Origin: Variovorax beijingensis | Lineage (GTDB): Bacteria > Pseudomonadota > Gammaproteobacteria > Burkholderiales > Burkholderiaceae_C | Direction: 5' to 3' | Assembly: GCF_007828835.1 (NCBI RefSeq) | Contig: NZ_VIVL01000019.1 | Location: forward strand, 1 to 64,000 | DNA: 64,000 nt | Part shown: piece by piece, positions 32,778 through 41,599 of the stretch | Numbering within the stretch: the stretch's first letter is position 1 | Layout: every line of letters begins with the position of its first letter | Notes under the pieces: model-generated | What the model saw: the letters and a program-made list of their open reading frames with translations, nothing else | Told to the model about the DNA's origin: nothing | Database searches by the model: none | Translations under genes and position numbers: made by a program

Positions 32778-34525
32778 CCGAGGCACCTGCCCCCGCTACC
32801 GCATCGGCCAGCGCCATGCAGCGCCGCGTGCGGCAGGAGGAGCAGGTCGCCGAACTCTGCGCGGGCGTGGTGCGCGCCTTCAGCGGCGAGCGCGAGCTGC
32901 ACTTTCGCGGACGGCGACTGCATCGCGGCCGCGTGGCGCTGCCGTGGTTCGCGCCGCACCTGCATCCCTCGCCCGAGACCGACGACTTCGCCTCCTTCCG
33001 CGGCGTGGCCGACGGATTGGCGCTGCGGCTCACGGTGTCCGATGCCGCGCTGCACGAAAGCCTGCGGCCCGAAGAGCCGGTCGAGCGCATGCTGTTCGAG
33101 ATGCTCGAGCAGTTCCGCGCCGAAGCGCTCGTACCCGAGGTCATGGCGGGCATGCGGCGCAACCTGCGGCACCGCCATGAACAGTGGTCGCTGGCCTTCC
33201 ACCATTCGGGGCTGACCGATACCGCGCGCGGCCTGCTGCTCTACGCCGTGGCGCAGATCTGCCGCGCCCGCGTGAGCGGCCAGCAGGTGGTGGAAGAAAC
33301 CGAGGACATGCTCGAGGCCACGCGCTTCGCGCTCGCGCCGCTGATCGGCCACCAGCTGGCAGGTTTGCGCCGCGACCGTGCCGACCAGGCTGCCTATGCC
33401 GTGCACGCACTCGCCATCGCGCGCACCGTCGCCGCGATGCTGCACGAAGCCGGCGAGGACAGCAGCGACGCACGCGACCCGCATGTGGACGACAAGCGCA
33501 GCGTGTTCATGCTCGTCGCCGACATGGACCGCGAGATCATCGAGCGCTTCACCACCGCCGAATCGGGCCGCAGCGCCGTGCTCGACAACGCGGGCGGCGC
33601 CTACCGCGTCTTCACCGCCGCCTACGACCGCGAGCACGACGCCGCCGCGCTGGCGCGCAAGGAAGTGCTCGCCGGCCACCGCGAGAAGCTCGACCGCCGG
33701 ATCGCCGCGCAGGGCGTGAACATCGCCCGCCTTGCGCGCGAGCTGCGCGCGCTGCTGGCCGACCCGACACGCGACGGTTGGGACGGCGGCCAGGAAGAAG
33801 GCCTGGTCGACGGCCGCCGGCTCGCGCAGCTCGTGGCCTCGCCGACCGAGCGCCGCCTGTTCCGCACCGAGCGCATCGAGCCGGTCGCCGACTGCATCGT
33901 GACCTTCCTGATCGACTGCTCGGGTTCGATGAAGGAGCATGCCGAATCGGTCGCGATGATGGCCGACGTGTTCGCGCGCGCGCTCGAGCAGGCCGGCGCG
34001 GCCAGCGAGGTGCTGGGCTTTACCACCGGCGCCTGGAACGGCGGCCGTGCGCAGCGCGAGTGGGTGCGCGCCGGCAGGCCGCCTCACCCCGGCCGCCTCA
34101 ACGAGCGCTGCCACATCGTCTTCAAGGCGGCCGCCACGCCCTGGCGCCGCGCGCGCCCCGCGATGGCCGCACTGCTGAAGGCCGACCTGTTCCGCGAAGG
34201 CATCGACGGCGAGGCGGTCGACTGGGGCTGCGCGCGCCTGCGCCAGCGACCCGAGGCGCGCAAGCTGCTGCTGGTGATTTCCGACGGCTCGCCGATGGAC
34301 AGCGCCACGCACCTGGCCAACGACGCGCACTACCTCGACCACCACCTGCGCGACGTGGTGGCGCGGCAGGAACAGCGCGGCGACGTCGAGATCGCGGGGA
34401 TCGGTGTCGGGCTCGACTTGAGCCCGTACTACAGCCACAGCCATGTGCTCGACCTTGCGACGTCTACCGGCAACACGATCTTTCGCGAGGTGACCGGTCT
34501 CATGGCGGGGCGGTATCGGCGCTGA
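32774..34525 (+). CDS. CobT-like VWA-domain protein
   Basis: A 583-residue cytoplasmic protein. The C-terminal von Willebrand A domain has a complete MIDAS start DCSGSM near residue 380 and a later VISDGSPMDSA. The N-terminal two thirds are CobT-like, charged and mainly helical. CobT works with CobS in metal insertion; similar MoxR/VWA pairs act as chaperones for metalloenzymes. It starts at an ATGA overlap with the CobS-like gene. Its presence next to iron-dependent SuyAB and the Mo enzyme SoeABC is suggestive only. Confidence 0.8.
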   Translation: MTEAPAPATASASAMQRRVRQEEQVAELCAGVVRAFSGERELHFRGRRLHRGRVALPWFAPHLHPSPETDDFASFRGVADGLALRLTVSDAALHESLRPEEPVERMLFEMLEQFRAEALVPEVMAGMRRNLRHRHEQWSLAFHHSGLTDTARGLLLYAVAQICRARVSGQQVVEETEDMLEATRFALAPLIGHQLAGLRRDRADQAAYAVHALAIARTVAAMLHEAGEDSSDARDPHVDDKRSVFMLVADMDREIIERFTTAESGRSAVLDNAGGAYRVFTAAYDREHDAAALARKEVLAGHREKLDRRIAAQGVNIARLARELRALLADPTRDGWDGGQEEGLVDGRRLAQLVASPTERRLFRTERIEPVADCIVTFLIDCSGSMKEHAESVAMMADVFARALEQAGAASEVLGFTTGAWNGGRAQREWVRAGRPPHPGRLNERCHIVFKAAATPWRRARPAMAALLKADLFREGIDGEAVDWGCARLRQRPEARKLLLVISDGSPMDSATHLANDAHYLDHHLRDVVARQEQRGDVEIAGIGVGLDLSPYYSHSHVLDLATSTGNTIFREVTGLMAGRYRR

Positions 34526-34557
34526 AGCCTGCCTGGGGTCTATCGGGGGCGCTGCTG

Positions 34558-34814
34558 TTCAGGGCGCGCTCCCGCCGACGGGGTACACGGCGAAGCGAAT
34601 GTCCCCCGCCCTTCGGGCTCCTCCTTTATTTCGCTGCGCAAGGCACCCCATCGACGTGAGTGTTATGCGCAGCGGTCGTTGATCAGCGGTTCACCAGCAG
34701 CGTGCCCTGTGCACAGGGCATCGGGTGCTCCCCGCAGCGAAATCAAGGAGGAGGCCGCAGGCCGGGGGACATTCGCGGAGGGGAGTACCCGGTGGCCTGT
34801 GCACACGCCCTGAA
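34558..34814. repeat. Large imperfect inverted repeat filling the intergenic gap
   Basis: The gap after the cobT-like gene holds two related arms in opposite orientation: about 34558-34656 and 34718-34814. Shared blocks include TTCAGGGCG, GCGAATGTCCCCCG and CTCCTCCTT.ATTTCGCTGCG, read on opposite strands. The right copy also contains the palindrome GCCCTGTGCACAGGGC (34704-34719). No coding potential is apparent. It looks like two copies of a dispersed intergenic repeat. Confidence 0.75.
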
Positions 34815-34902
34815 AGAAGCAAAACCTGAAACGTTTAGAACTACATCCAAGTCCCCGATTGACAAAGCGGACGATCAGTTCAAACATTGCGTCTCATATC
34901 CA

Positions 34903-34927
34903 GGAACAACGTTCCAATATTTGGAAC
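34903..34927. promoter_or_regulatory. IclR operator ahead of the sau regulator
   Basis: GTTCCAA-TAT-TTGGAAC (34911-34927) is a perfect 7-bp inverted repeat, and GGAAC at 34903-34907 adds a third half-site. It ends 12 bases before the regulator start at 34940, so autorepression is likely. The same GGAAC/GTTCC half-site appears before the third IclR gene. Confidence 0.6.
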
Positions 34928-34939
34928 ATCCGGAGCCCC

Positions 34940-35752
34940 ATGGATTCCACCCTCGCCAAAGGCCTTGCCGCCATCGAATGGATGACGCGGCAACAGCGCG
35001 ACTGCCGCGTCACCGACCTGGCCCAGGCCTTCGGCATGGCGCGCAGCAATGCGCACCGCACGCTGCAAACGCTGGTCGATTGCGGCTGGGCCGTGCAGGA
35101 CCCGGGCACCAGCGCCTACCGCCCGAGCCTGCGCCTGTTCGAGCTGGGCGCGCTGGTGTCCGAGGCCACCGACATGGGTTCGCTGCTGCGGCCGCACCTC
35201 GCGGCGCTGGCACAGCAGACCGGCGAGACCATCCACCTTGCAGTGCTCGACGGCGCCGAGATCGTCTACCTCGACAAGTTCGACAGCCCCCTGCCCGTGG
35301 CCGCCTACTCGCGCATCGGCGGCCGGGCGGCGGCGTATTGCGTGGCCTCGGGCAAGGCCCTGCTTGCCGCGGCCGCGCCGGACCTTTCCGCGCTGCACGA
35401 GCGCCTCGGCACGCTCGCGGCGCACACGAAGCACAGCATCACCAGCTTCGATGCACTTCTTTCGGAACTCGAACGCACGCGCGTTCGCGGCTATGCGGAA
35501 AACCGCGAGGAATGGCGCCTGGGCGTCTGCGGTCTCGGCGTGCCGGTGTTCAACGCGCGCGGCGAGGCGGTCGCGGCCGTCGGCATGAGCGTGCCCTCGA
35601 TCCGCTTCGCGCGGACGCAGGCGCGCGGACTGGCCGACCGCCTCATGGCCTGCGCGCGCGACGCGAGCGTCACGCTCGGCTACCGGGCAAGCCCGGTGCC
35701 GGCCTCGGCGCCGCTGCCGGCATCCACCACAAGGAGAAGGAGACTCGAATGA
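34940..35752 (+). CDS. IclR-family regulator of the sulfoacetate (sau) operon
   Basis: 270 residues from ATG at 34940, chosen because CGGAG lies just upstream and the winged helix (LAKGLAAIEWMTRQQRDCRV, then MARSNAHRTLQTLVDCG) begins soon after. The effector domain shows VYLDKFDSPLPVAAYSRIGG and YCVASGKALLAAA. Its stop overlaps the next start (ATGA), so it is co-transcribed with tctC-sauS-sauT-tauE and is the obvious SauR-like candidate. Confidence 0.88.
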   Translation: MDSTLAKGLAAIEWMTRQQRDCRVTDLAQAFGMARSNAHRTLQTLVDCGWAVQDPGTSAYRPSLRLFELGALVSEATDMGSLLRPHLAALAQQTGETIHLAVLDGAEIVYLDKFDSPLPVAAYSRIGGRAAAYCVASGKALLAAAAPDLSALHERLGTLAAHTKHSITSFDALLSELERTRVRGYAENREEWRLGVCGLGVPVFNARGEAVAAVGMSVPSIRFARTQARGLADRLMACARDASVTLGYRASPVPASAPLPASTTRRRRLE

Positions 35753-36741
35753 AGCTGTTGTTCCCCGCCCCCTGGCTGCGCGCCGCGCTGCTGGCGGCCG
35801 CCACGCTGGCTGTGCCTTTTGCCGCGCAGGCGCAAAACGGCACCGACTATCCGAACAAGCCGATCCGGCTCGTCGTGCCCTACCCGCCCGGCGGCGGCAC
35901 CGACGTGATCGCGCGCATCGTGCAGGAGCGCTTCTCGTCGCTGCTCGGCCAGCAGGTGCTGATCGACAACCGCGGCGGCGCGGCCGGCTCCATCGGCACC
36001 GAGATCGTGGCCAAGGCCGCGCCCGACGGCTACACGGTGCTGTTCACGCTGTCTTCGCACACCATCAACCCGGCGATCTACACCAAGCTCTCCTTCGACA
36101 CCGCGAAAGACTTCGCGCCCGTGGGCCTGGTCGCCTCGCTGCCGCAGATCCTGGTGGCCAACACGCAGTTCGCACCCAATACCGTGGCCGAACTGGTGGC
36201 GCTCGCCAAGGCCAAGCCGGGATCGCTGTCCTTCGCCTCGGTGGGCAACGGCTCGCCCGGACACCTGGCGGGCGAGTTGCTGAAGCTGCGCACCGGCACC
36301 CAGATGACGCACATCCCCTACCGCGGCGGCGGCCCGGCCGTGACCGACGTGATGGGCGGGCAGGTGCCGCTGCTGTGGGTGTCGATTCCCGCGGCCGCGC
36401 AGTTCGTGAAGGCCGGCAAGCTCAAGGCGCTGGCGGTGTCGACCACCAGGCGCAGCGCGGCCTTTCCCGACGTGCCCACGATGCAGGAAGCGGGCATTGC
36501 CGATTTCGACGTCGATTCCTGGTACGCGGTGTTCGTGCCTGCGAAGACGCCGCAGCCCACCATCGACAAGCTCAACCGCGTCATCAACACGGTGGTCAAG
36601 GAACCGGAGATCCGCGACAAGCTGCTGGCGCAAGGCAGCGAAGGCGTCGGCGGCACGCCGGAGCAATTGGGCAAGGTGGTGGCGACGGAGCTCGTGCGCT
36701 GGCAGAAGCTCGCCAAGGAAGCCAGCATCAAGGTGGATTGA
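35749..36741 (+). CDS. Bug/TctC-family binding protein, probable sulfoacetate binder
   Basis: 330 residues with a Sec leader (LRAALLAAATLAVPFAAQAQ at about residues 10-29). Family signature LVVPYPPGGGTDVIARIV lies near residue 42 and IDNRGGAAGSIGTEIVAKAA near residue 75. AAGGAGAAGGAGACTCGA precedes the ATG. Encoded between the IclR gene and sauS, so sulfoacetate is the likely ligand. As with the suy-linked copy, no TctAB permease is present. Confidence 0.88.
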   Translation: MKLLFPAPWLRAALLAAATLAVPFAAQAQNGTDYPNKPIRLVVPYPPGGGTDVIARIVQERFSSLLGQQVLIDNRGGAAGSIGTEIVAKAAPDGYTVLFTLSSHTINPAIYTKLSFDTAKDFAPVGLVASLPQILVANTQFAPNTVAELVALAKAKPGSLSFASVGNGSPGHLAGELLKLRTGTQMTHIPYRGGGPAVTDVMGGQVPLLWVSIPAAAQFVKAGKLKALAVSTTRRSAAFPDVPTMQEAGIADFDVDSWYAVFVPAKTPQPTIDKLNRVINTVVKEPEIRDKLLAQGSEGVGGTPEQLGKVVATELVRWQKLAKEASIKVD

Positions 36742-36759
36742 CCCGCAACAGGCAGACCC

Positions 36760-38199
36760 ATGGAAAACTCATCCGCACCCTCTTCCCCCATCGCCGAGCT
36801 CGTGGCGCGCGCCCGCGCTGCGCAACGCATCTACGAAACCTGGTCGCAAGAACAGGTCGACACCGCGGTGGTGGCCGCGGGCTGGGCCATCATCGAGCCC
36901 GCGCGCAACCGCGAGCTGGCCGAGCTGGCCGTGGCCGATACCGGCGTGGGCAATGTCGAGGACAAGGTGCGCAAGAACCACCGCAAGACCTTCGGCCTGC
37001 TGCGCGACCTGCGCGGCGCGCGCTCGGTGGGCGTGATCTCCGAAGATCCGGCGCGCGGCATCGTCGAGATCGCGCGGCCCGTGGGCGTGGTGTGCGCGGT
37101 CACACCGTCCACCAATCCCGGGGCAACGCCGGCCAACAAGATCATCAATGCGCTCAAGGGGCGCAACGCGGTGATCGTCGCGCCATCGCCCAAGGGCTGG
37201 TCGACGGCGGCGCGGCTGATCGAGTTCATCCATGCGCAGTTCGACCGCATCGGCGCGCCGCGCGACCTGGTGCAGCTGCTGCCCTCGCCGGTCAACAAGC
37301 AGTCGACCGCCGAGCTGATGCGCCTGTGCGACCTGGTGGTGGCCACCGGCTCGCAGGCCAACGTGCGTGCGGCCTACGCCAGCGGCACGCCGGCCTTCGG
37401 CGTGGGCGCGGGCAACGTGGCGGGCCTCGTCGACGAAACGGCCGACGTGAACGCGGCAGCCGATCGCATCCTGCTTTCCAAGACCTTCGACAACGCGACC
37501 AGCTGCTCGTCTGAGAACAGTCTGGTGATCGTGGACGCGGTGCGCGCGCAGATGCTCTCGGCGCTGAAGGACCGCGGCGCGTTCATGCTCGCGGCCGCGC
37601 AGAAGGCCACGCTGCAGGCGCTGATGTGGCCCGAAGGCAAGCTCTCGCCCGCGGTCATCGGCCAGTCGGCGCGCGTGATCGCCGAGCGCGCGGCCGCCCT
37701 CGACGGCGCCAACCGCGAAGGCTGGCTGGCCATTGCGGAAAGAGACCCGCGCATCCTCATGGTGGCCGAGGACGGCGTGGGCCACGCGCATCCGTTCTCG
37801 GGCGAGAAGCTGAGCCCGGTGCTGGCGATCTATTCCGCGCGCGATTTCGACGAAGCTGCCGCCACGGTCGCACGCATCTACGCCTACGAGGGCGCGGGCC
37901 ATTCGGTCGGCCTGCACAGCACGGTGCCCGAGCGCGCGTTGACGCTGGGCCTCACGCTGCCGGTGTCGCGCGTGATCGTGGACCAGGCGCACTGCATCGC
38001 CACCGGCGGCAGCTTCGACAACGGCCTGCCGTTCTCGCTTTCGATGGGCTGCGGCACCTGGGGCAAGAACAACTTCTCGGACAACATGAATTACCGGCAC
38101 TACCTGAACATCACGCGCGTTTCGCGGCCGATTCCGGAGCGGGTGCCCAGCGAGGACGAGATCTTCGGCGCGTTCTTCGCCGAATACGGTGCGGCATGA
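36760..38199 (+). CDS. sauS: CoA-acylating sulfoacetaldehyde dehydrogenase SauS
   Basis: A 479-residue acylating aldehyde dehydrogenase. The catalytic Cys is in FDNATSCSSENS near residue 249; the nucleotide-binding region includes PVGVVCAVTPSTNPGATPAN near residue 108. The GVGNVEDKVRKNHRKTFGLL stretch near residue 65 is as I recall for SauS. It would reduce sulfoacetyl-CoA to sulfoacetaldehyde, the Xsc substrate. The next gene, a CoA ligase, makes sulfoacetyl-CoA. A general acetaldehyde dehydrogenase (acylating) is the alternative. Confidence 0.83.
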   Translation: MENSSAPSSPIAELVARARAAQRIYETWSQEQVDTAVVAAGWAIIEPARNRELAELAVADTGVGNVEDKVRKNHRKTFGLLRDLRGARSVGVISEDPARGIVEIARPVGVVCAVTPSTNPGATPANKIINALKGRNAVIVAPSPKGWSTAARLIEFIHAQFDRIGAPRDLVQLLPSPVNKQSTAELMRLCDLVVATGSQANVRAAYASGTPAFGVGAGNVAGLVDETADVNAAADRILLSKTFDNATSCSSENSLVIVDAVRAQMLSALKDRGAFMLAAAQKATLQALMWPEGKLSPAVIGQSARVIAERAAALDGANREGWLAIAERDPRILMVAEDGVGHAHPFSGEKLSPVLAIYSARDFDEAAATVARIYAYEGAGHSVGLHSTVPERALTLGLTLPVSRVIVDQAHCIATGGSFDNGLPFSLSMGCGTWGKNNFSDNMNYRHYLNITRVSRPIPERVPSEDEIFGAFFAEYGAA

Positions 38200-38258
38200 G
38201 CCGCTGGGCCGCTCCCAAGGCGAATACCGCAGTGCGTAGCACGGAGGTTGCCTTATGA
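38196..38258 (+). CDS. Twenty-residue bridging ORF between sauS and sauT
   Basis: Starts at an ATGA overlap with the sauS stop and ends with TGA overlapping the sauT ATG (ATGA). It reads MSRWAAPKANTAVRSTEVAL. The DNA ends with CACGGAGGT, which serves as Shine-Dalgarno for sauT seven bases downstream. A similar unit lies between sauT and tauE. It probably keeps ribosomes moving from gene to gene; whether the peptide itself matters is unknown. Confidence 0.5.
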   Translation: MSRWAAPKANTAVRSTEVAL

Positions 38259-39778
38259 CCGTGACAGCCTCCACCGTTCATGAGCTGATCGAGCTGCAGG
38301 CGGCGGCGCAGCCGCAGGCGGTGTATGCGCTTGCCACCGAGGGTGCGTGCAGCATCGGCTTCGGCGAGCTCGCGCGCGGCTGCCGCACGGTGGCGGCGGT
38401 GCTGCACGCGCATGGCGCGCGGCCGGGCGACACGGTGTCGGTGGTCATGCCCAATGGGCTGCAGACGCTGCGCGTGCTGCTCGGCGCGATGCACGGCGGC
38501 CTGTGCGTGAATCCGGTCAACCTGCTGTCGCAGCCCGAGCAGATGCGCTACGTGCTCGCGCATTCGGATTGCCGCGTGGTGTGCGTCGCGCCCGAATGGG
38601 AAGCACCCGTGCGCGCGATGCTCGAAGGCATCGGCCGGCCGGTCGAGGTGCTGGTGGCCGGCCCCGATGCCGATGCCCTGCCGGGCGAGGCGCAGGCGGC
38701 GCCCTTGCATGAGGTTGCGCCCCCCGCCGCCGGCGACGTGGCCCTCCTGATGTACACCTCCGGTACCACCGGCATGCCCAAGGGCGTGATGCTCACGCAA
38801 GCCAACCTCGCGGCCAACGCGCATGCGATCAGCGCCGAGCACGCGCTGCAGCCCACCGACCGCGTGCTGGCCGTGCTGCCGCTCTATCACATCAACGCCT
38901 TCGCCGTGACCATGCTCGCGCCGCTCGCCCATGGCGGCAGCCTCGCGATGCCGCCGAAGTTCTCGGCCGGGCGCTTCTGGGCGCAGGCCTCGGGCACGGG
39001 GTGCAGCTGGATCAACGTGGTTCCCACCATGATCTCGTACCTGCTCGAAGGCGATGAGCCGCCGCGCGCGCAGACGACATCGATCCGCTTCTGCCGCTCG
39101 GCGTCGGCCGCGCTGCCGCCGGAGCACCACCGTGCCTTCGAACAGAAGTTCGGGATCGGCATCATCGAGACCATGGGGCTCACCGAGACCGCGGCGCCCG
39201 CTTTTTCCAACCCGCTCGACCCCGCGCTGCGCAAGCTGGGCTCGGTGGGCCGCGCTTCGGGCTGCGAGGCGCGCGTCATCGATGCCGCGCTGGCCGAGGT
39301 GCCCGACGGCAGCACCGGCGAGCTGGCCATCCGCGGCCCCAACGTGATGCGCGGCTACTACAAGAACGACGAAGCCACGCGCGCGGCCTTCACGCCCGAC
39401 GGCTGGCTGCGCACCGGCGACCTCGGCCACCGCGATGCCGACGGCTTCTTCTTCGTGACCGGCCGCATCAAGGAGCTGATCATCAAGGGCGGCGAGAACA
39501 TCGCGCCGCGCGAGATCGACGAGGCGCTGCTGCGGCATCCCGCGGTGCTCGAGGCCGCGGCGGTGGGCGTGCCCGACCGCCACTACGGCCAGGAGATCGG
39601 CGTGTGCATCGTGCTGCGCGACGGCTGCGCCTGCACCGAAGACGAGCTGCGCGCCTTCTGCGCCGAGGTGCTCGGCCGCTACAAGGCGCCGGGCCACTAC
39701 CGCTTCGTGGCGGACCTGCCGCGCGGGCCTTCCGGAAAGGTGCAGCGCCTGAAGCTGCTGCCGCTGTTCGAAGCATGA
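38255..39778 (+). CDS. sauT: Sulfoacetate-CoA ligase SauT (AMP-forming)
   Basis: A 507-residue acyl-adenylate-forming enzyme. The P-loop-like YTSGTTGMPKGVM lies near residue 167, MGLTETAAP near 307, the adenylate contact GWLRTGDLG near 385 and the catalytic Lys in GPSGKVQRLKLLP near the C-terminus. SauT activates sulfoacetate with ATP and CoA to sulfoacetyl-CoA. Family alone cannot fix the substrate; assignment comes from the sauS neighbour, the sulfite exporter downstream and xsc nearby. Confidence 0.8.
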   Translation: MTVTASTVHELIELQAAAQPQAVYALATEGACSIGFGELARGCRTVAAVLHAHGARPGDTVSVVMPNGLQTLRVLLGAMHGGLCVNPVNLLSQPEQMRYVLAHSDCRVVCVAPEWEAPVRAMLEGIGRPVEVLVAGPDADALPGEAQAAPLHEVAPPAAGDVALLMYTSGTTGMPKGVMLTQANLAANAHAISAEHALQPTDRVLAVLPLYHINAFAVTMLAPLAHGGSLAMPPKFSAGRFWAQASGTGCSWINVVPTMISYLLEGDEPPRAQTTSIRFCRSASAALPPEHHRAFEQKFGIGIIETMGLTETAAPAFSNPLDPALRKLGSVGRASGCEARVIDAALAEVPDGSTGELAIRGPNVMRGYYKNDEATRAAFTPDGWLRTGDLGHRDADGFFFVTGRIKELIIKGGENIAPREIDEALLRHPAVLEAAAVGVPDRHYGQEIGVCIVLRDGCACTEDELRAFCAEVLGRYKAPGHYRFVADLPRGPSGKVQRLKLLPLFEA

Positions 39779-39843
39779 GCCGCCGCCCGGCCGTTCCGAA
39801 GACGGCTCGCACCGCAGCGCGCAGCGCGGAGGTCATTCGGTGA
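39775..39843 (+). CDS. Twenty-two-residue bridging ORF between sauT and tauE
   Basis: Starts at an ATGA overlap with the sauT stop; its TGA overlaps the GTG start of tauE (GTGA). The peptide begins MSRRPAVPK and ends RSAEVIR, matching the first bridging ORF at MSR, PK, TA, RS and EV. The DNA again ends with a GGAGGT Shine-Dalgarno six bases before the next start. Confidence 0.5.
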   Translation: MSRRPAVPKTARTAARSAEVIR

Positions 39844-40640
39844 CGCCGGCGGAACTGCTGGTGCCGCCGCTGGCGCCGGCGCTGCTCGCCTACAGCCTGT
39901 GCGTGGTGTTCGCGGCCGGTGTGGTGCGCGGCTTCGCGGGCTTCGGCTTCTCGGCTGTCACGGTGGCGGGGCTCTCGCTGGTGGTGTCGCCCGCGCTCGT
40001 GGTGCCGGCCATCTTCATGCTCGAGATCCTTGCAAGCCTGAGCCAGCTGCGCGGCATTGCGCGCGACGTCGACCTGCCCTGGCTGGGCTGGCTGATGCTG
40101 GGCAACCTGCTGTTCATTCCGCTCGGCGTCGCGTTGCTGGCCTGGCTGCCCGAAACGCCGCTGCGCCTGCTGATCGGCGCGCTGCTGATGGCCGCCGCGC
40201 TGCTGCTGCGTGCGGGCACGCGGGCCACGCTCGTGCCCACGCGCGCGGTGCGCTTCGCGGCCGGGCTGGTCTCGGGCTTCATCAACGGCGTGGCGGCCAT
40301 CGGCGGCATTGCCATTGCGGTGCTGCTGAGCACCACCGCCATGGCGCCGGCCGCCCTGCGCGCGACCATGATTGCGCTGCTGCTCTTCAGCGACGTGGTG
40401 TCGCTCGCCAGCGCCGCGCTCATGCCCGCGGCCGCGCAGGCCTCGGGCCATCTGCTCGGGGCCGGCACGCTGAAGTGGGCGCTGTGGCTCGCGCCCGCGA
40501 TGCTGGCCGGCATCTGGTGGGGCCAGCGCTCGTTCAAGGGCGTGTCGCCCGCGCAGTTCCGCCGGCATGTGCTGAACCTGCTGGTGGCACTGGCGGCGGT
40601 GAGCGTGGCGCGCTCGGTGGTCTCGCTGGCAATGGCCTGA
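39840..40640 (+). CDS. tauE: TauE/SafE-family sulfite/sulfonate exporter
   Basis: 266 residues with seven to eight hydrophobic segments and the TauE/SafE duplicated pattern (VVRGFAGFGFSAVTVAG in the first half, AAGLVSGFINGVAAIGGIAI in the second). GTG start at 39840, behind GGAGGT in the bridging ORF. Proteins of this family near xsc or sau genes are thought to export sulfite released by desulfonation. End of the sau operon. Confidence 0.87.
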   Translation: MTPAELLVPPLAPALLAYSLCVVFAAGVVRGFAGFGFSAVTVAGLSLVVSPALVVPAIFMLEILASLSQLRGIARDVDLPWLGWLMLGNLLFIPLGVALLAWLPETPLRLLIGALLMAAALLLRAGTRATLVPTRAVRFAAGLVSGFINGVAAIGGIAIAVLLSTTAMAPAALRATMIALLLFSDVVSLASAALMPAAAQASGHLLGAGTLKWALWLAPAMLAGIWWGQRSFKGVSPAQFRRHVLNLLVALAAVSVARSVVSLAMA

Positions 40641-40764
40641 CCGGCAAGGGCGCCCCGCCCTGGCTATGCTGCGCGCGACATGCCCACTTCTTCTTCGCGG
40701 GCAGCCGTGGCCGCCGCTGCTGCAGTGGCGCTGACGCGGCGCGCTGGCGGCCAACGGCCCGGGC

Positions 40765-41580
40765 TCAGAGCAGCGTGCCCATGCGCTGCGCGGCGGCCTT
40801 GAGCGCATCGATGCGCTTCACCGCCTCTTCCATCGACATGCGCGCCGTCGGCGCATGCACCGCGAGCGCCGCGCGCACCTGCCCGGCCGCGTCGCGCACC
40901 GGCACCGCCACGGCCACCAACCCCGCGATGAATTCCTCGCAGTCGCGCGAATAGCCGCGCCTGGCGATCGCATCGCACTCGGCGCGCAGCGCATCGGCCT
41001 TGACGAGCGTGTTGGCCGTCATGCGCGCGAGCGGCAGCCGGTCGATGAGCGCATCGCGCTCCTTCTTCGGCATCTGCGCCAGGAACAGCTTGCCGCTCGC
41101 GGTGCAGTGCAGCGGCACGTGCGAGCCCACGTCGAGCGTGAGCCGCAGCGGCCACTGCGCCTCCACGCGGTCGAGGTACAGCACCTGGGCGCCGTCGAGC
41201 GTGGTGAGGTTGCAGGTCTCGCCGACCTGCCGCACGAGTTCGGACAGCACCTCATGACGCAGGCCACGCACCGTGCCGTGGTTCAGGGTGTCGAAGGCCA
41301 GCTTGCGCAGCGCGGGGCCGACGCTGAACGAACGCTCGTCCACGTCGCGCGCCAGGAAGCCGGTGGCCAGCAGCTGGGTACAGATGCGGTGCGCCGTGCC
41401 CTTGGGCAGCCCCAGCTGCGCGGCCAGCTCGGCCAGCGTGAGCGCGCGGCCTTCGCTGGCCAGCAAGGCCAGCAGGCGAAGGCTGCGCTCGGCCGACGAG
41501 CCGGAGGCGGACTCCTCCGCGGCGGGCACGGAAAGCGAGGGCGAAGACACGGCGGCTGCGGGGCGCGCGGGACGTGGCAT
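40765..41580 (-). CDS. IclR-family regulator, divergent from the GMC dehydrogenase
   Basis: 271 residues. The winged helix (RSLRLLALLASEGRALTLAE, then LGLPKGTAHRICTQLLATG) follows a 30-residue Ala/Ser-rich tail. Effector domain: LYLDRVEAQWPLRLTLDVGS, PLHCTASGKLFLAQM, FIAGLVAVAVPV. It resembles the xsc-linked IclR protein in the effector domain. Divergent from the GMC gene with a GGAAC/GTTCC palindrome between, so it should control the dehydrogenase-transporter pair. Confidence 0.88.
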   Translation of the reverse strand: MPRPARPAAAVSSPSLSVPAAEESASGSSAERSLRLLALLASEGRALTLAELAAQLGLPKGTAHRICTQLLATGFLARDVDERSFSVGPALRKLAFDTLNHGTVRGLRHEVLSELVRQVGETCNLTTLDGAQVLYLDRVEAQWPLRLTLDVGSHVPLHCTASGKLFLAQMPKKERDALIDRLPLARMTANTLVKADALRAECDAIARRGYSRDCEEFIAGLVAVAVPVRDAAGQVRAALAVHAPTARMSMEEAVKRIDALKAAAQRMGTLL

Positions 41581-41599
41581 GCGGGTAAACCTTAAAAAT

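Noticed and set aside
28947..32786. 1279-codon minus-strand frame reaching upstream of xsc
   Set aside because: The part before 30770 is antisense to the IclR and cobS-like genes; xsc has its own start, ribosome-binding site and promoter.
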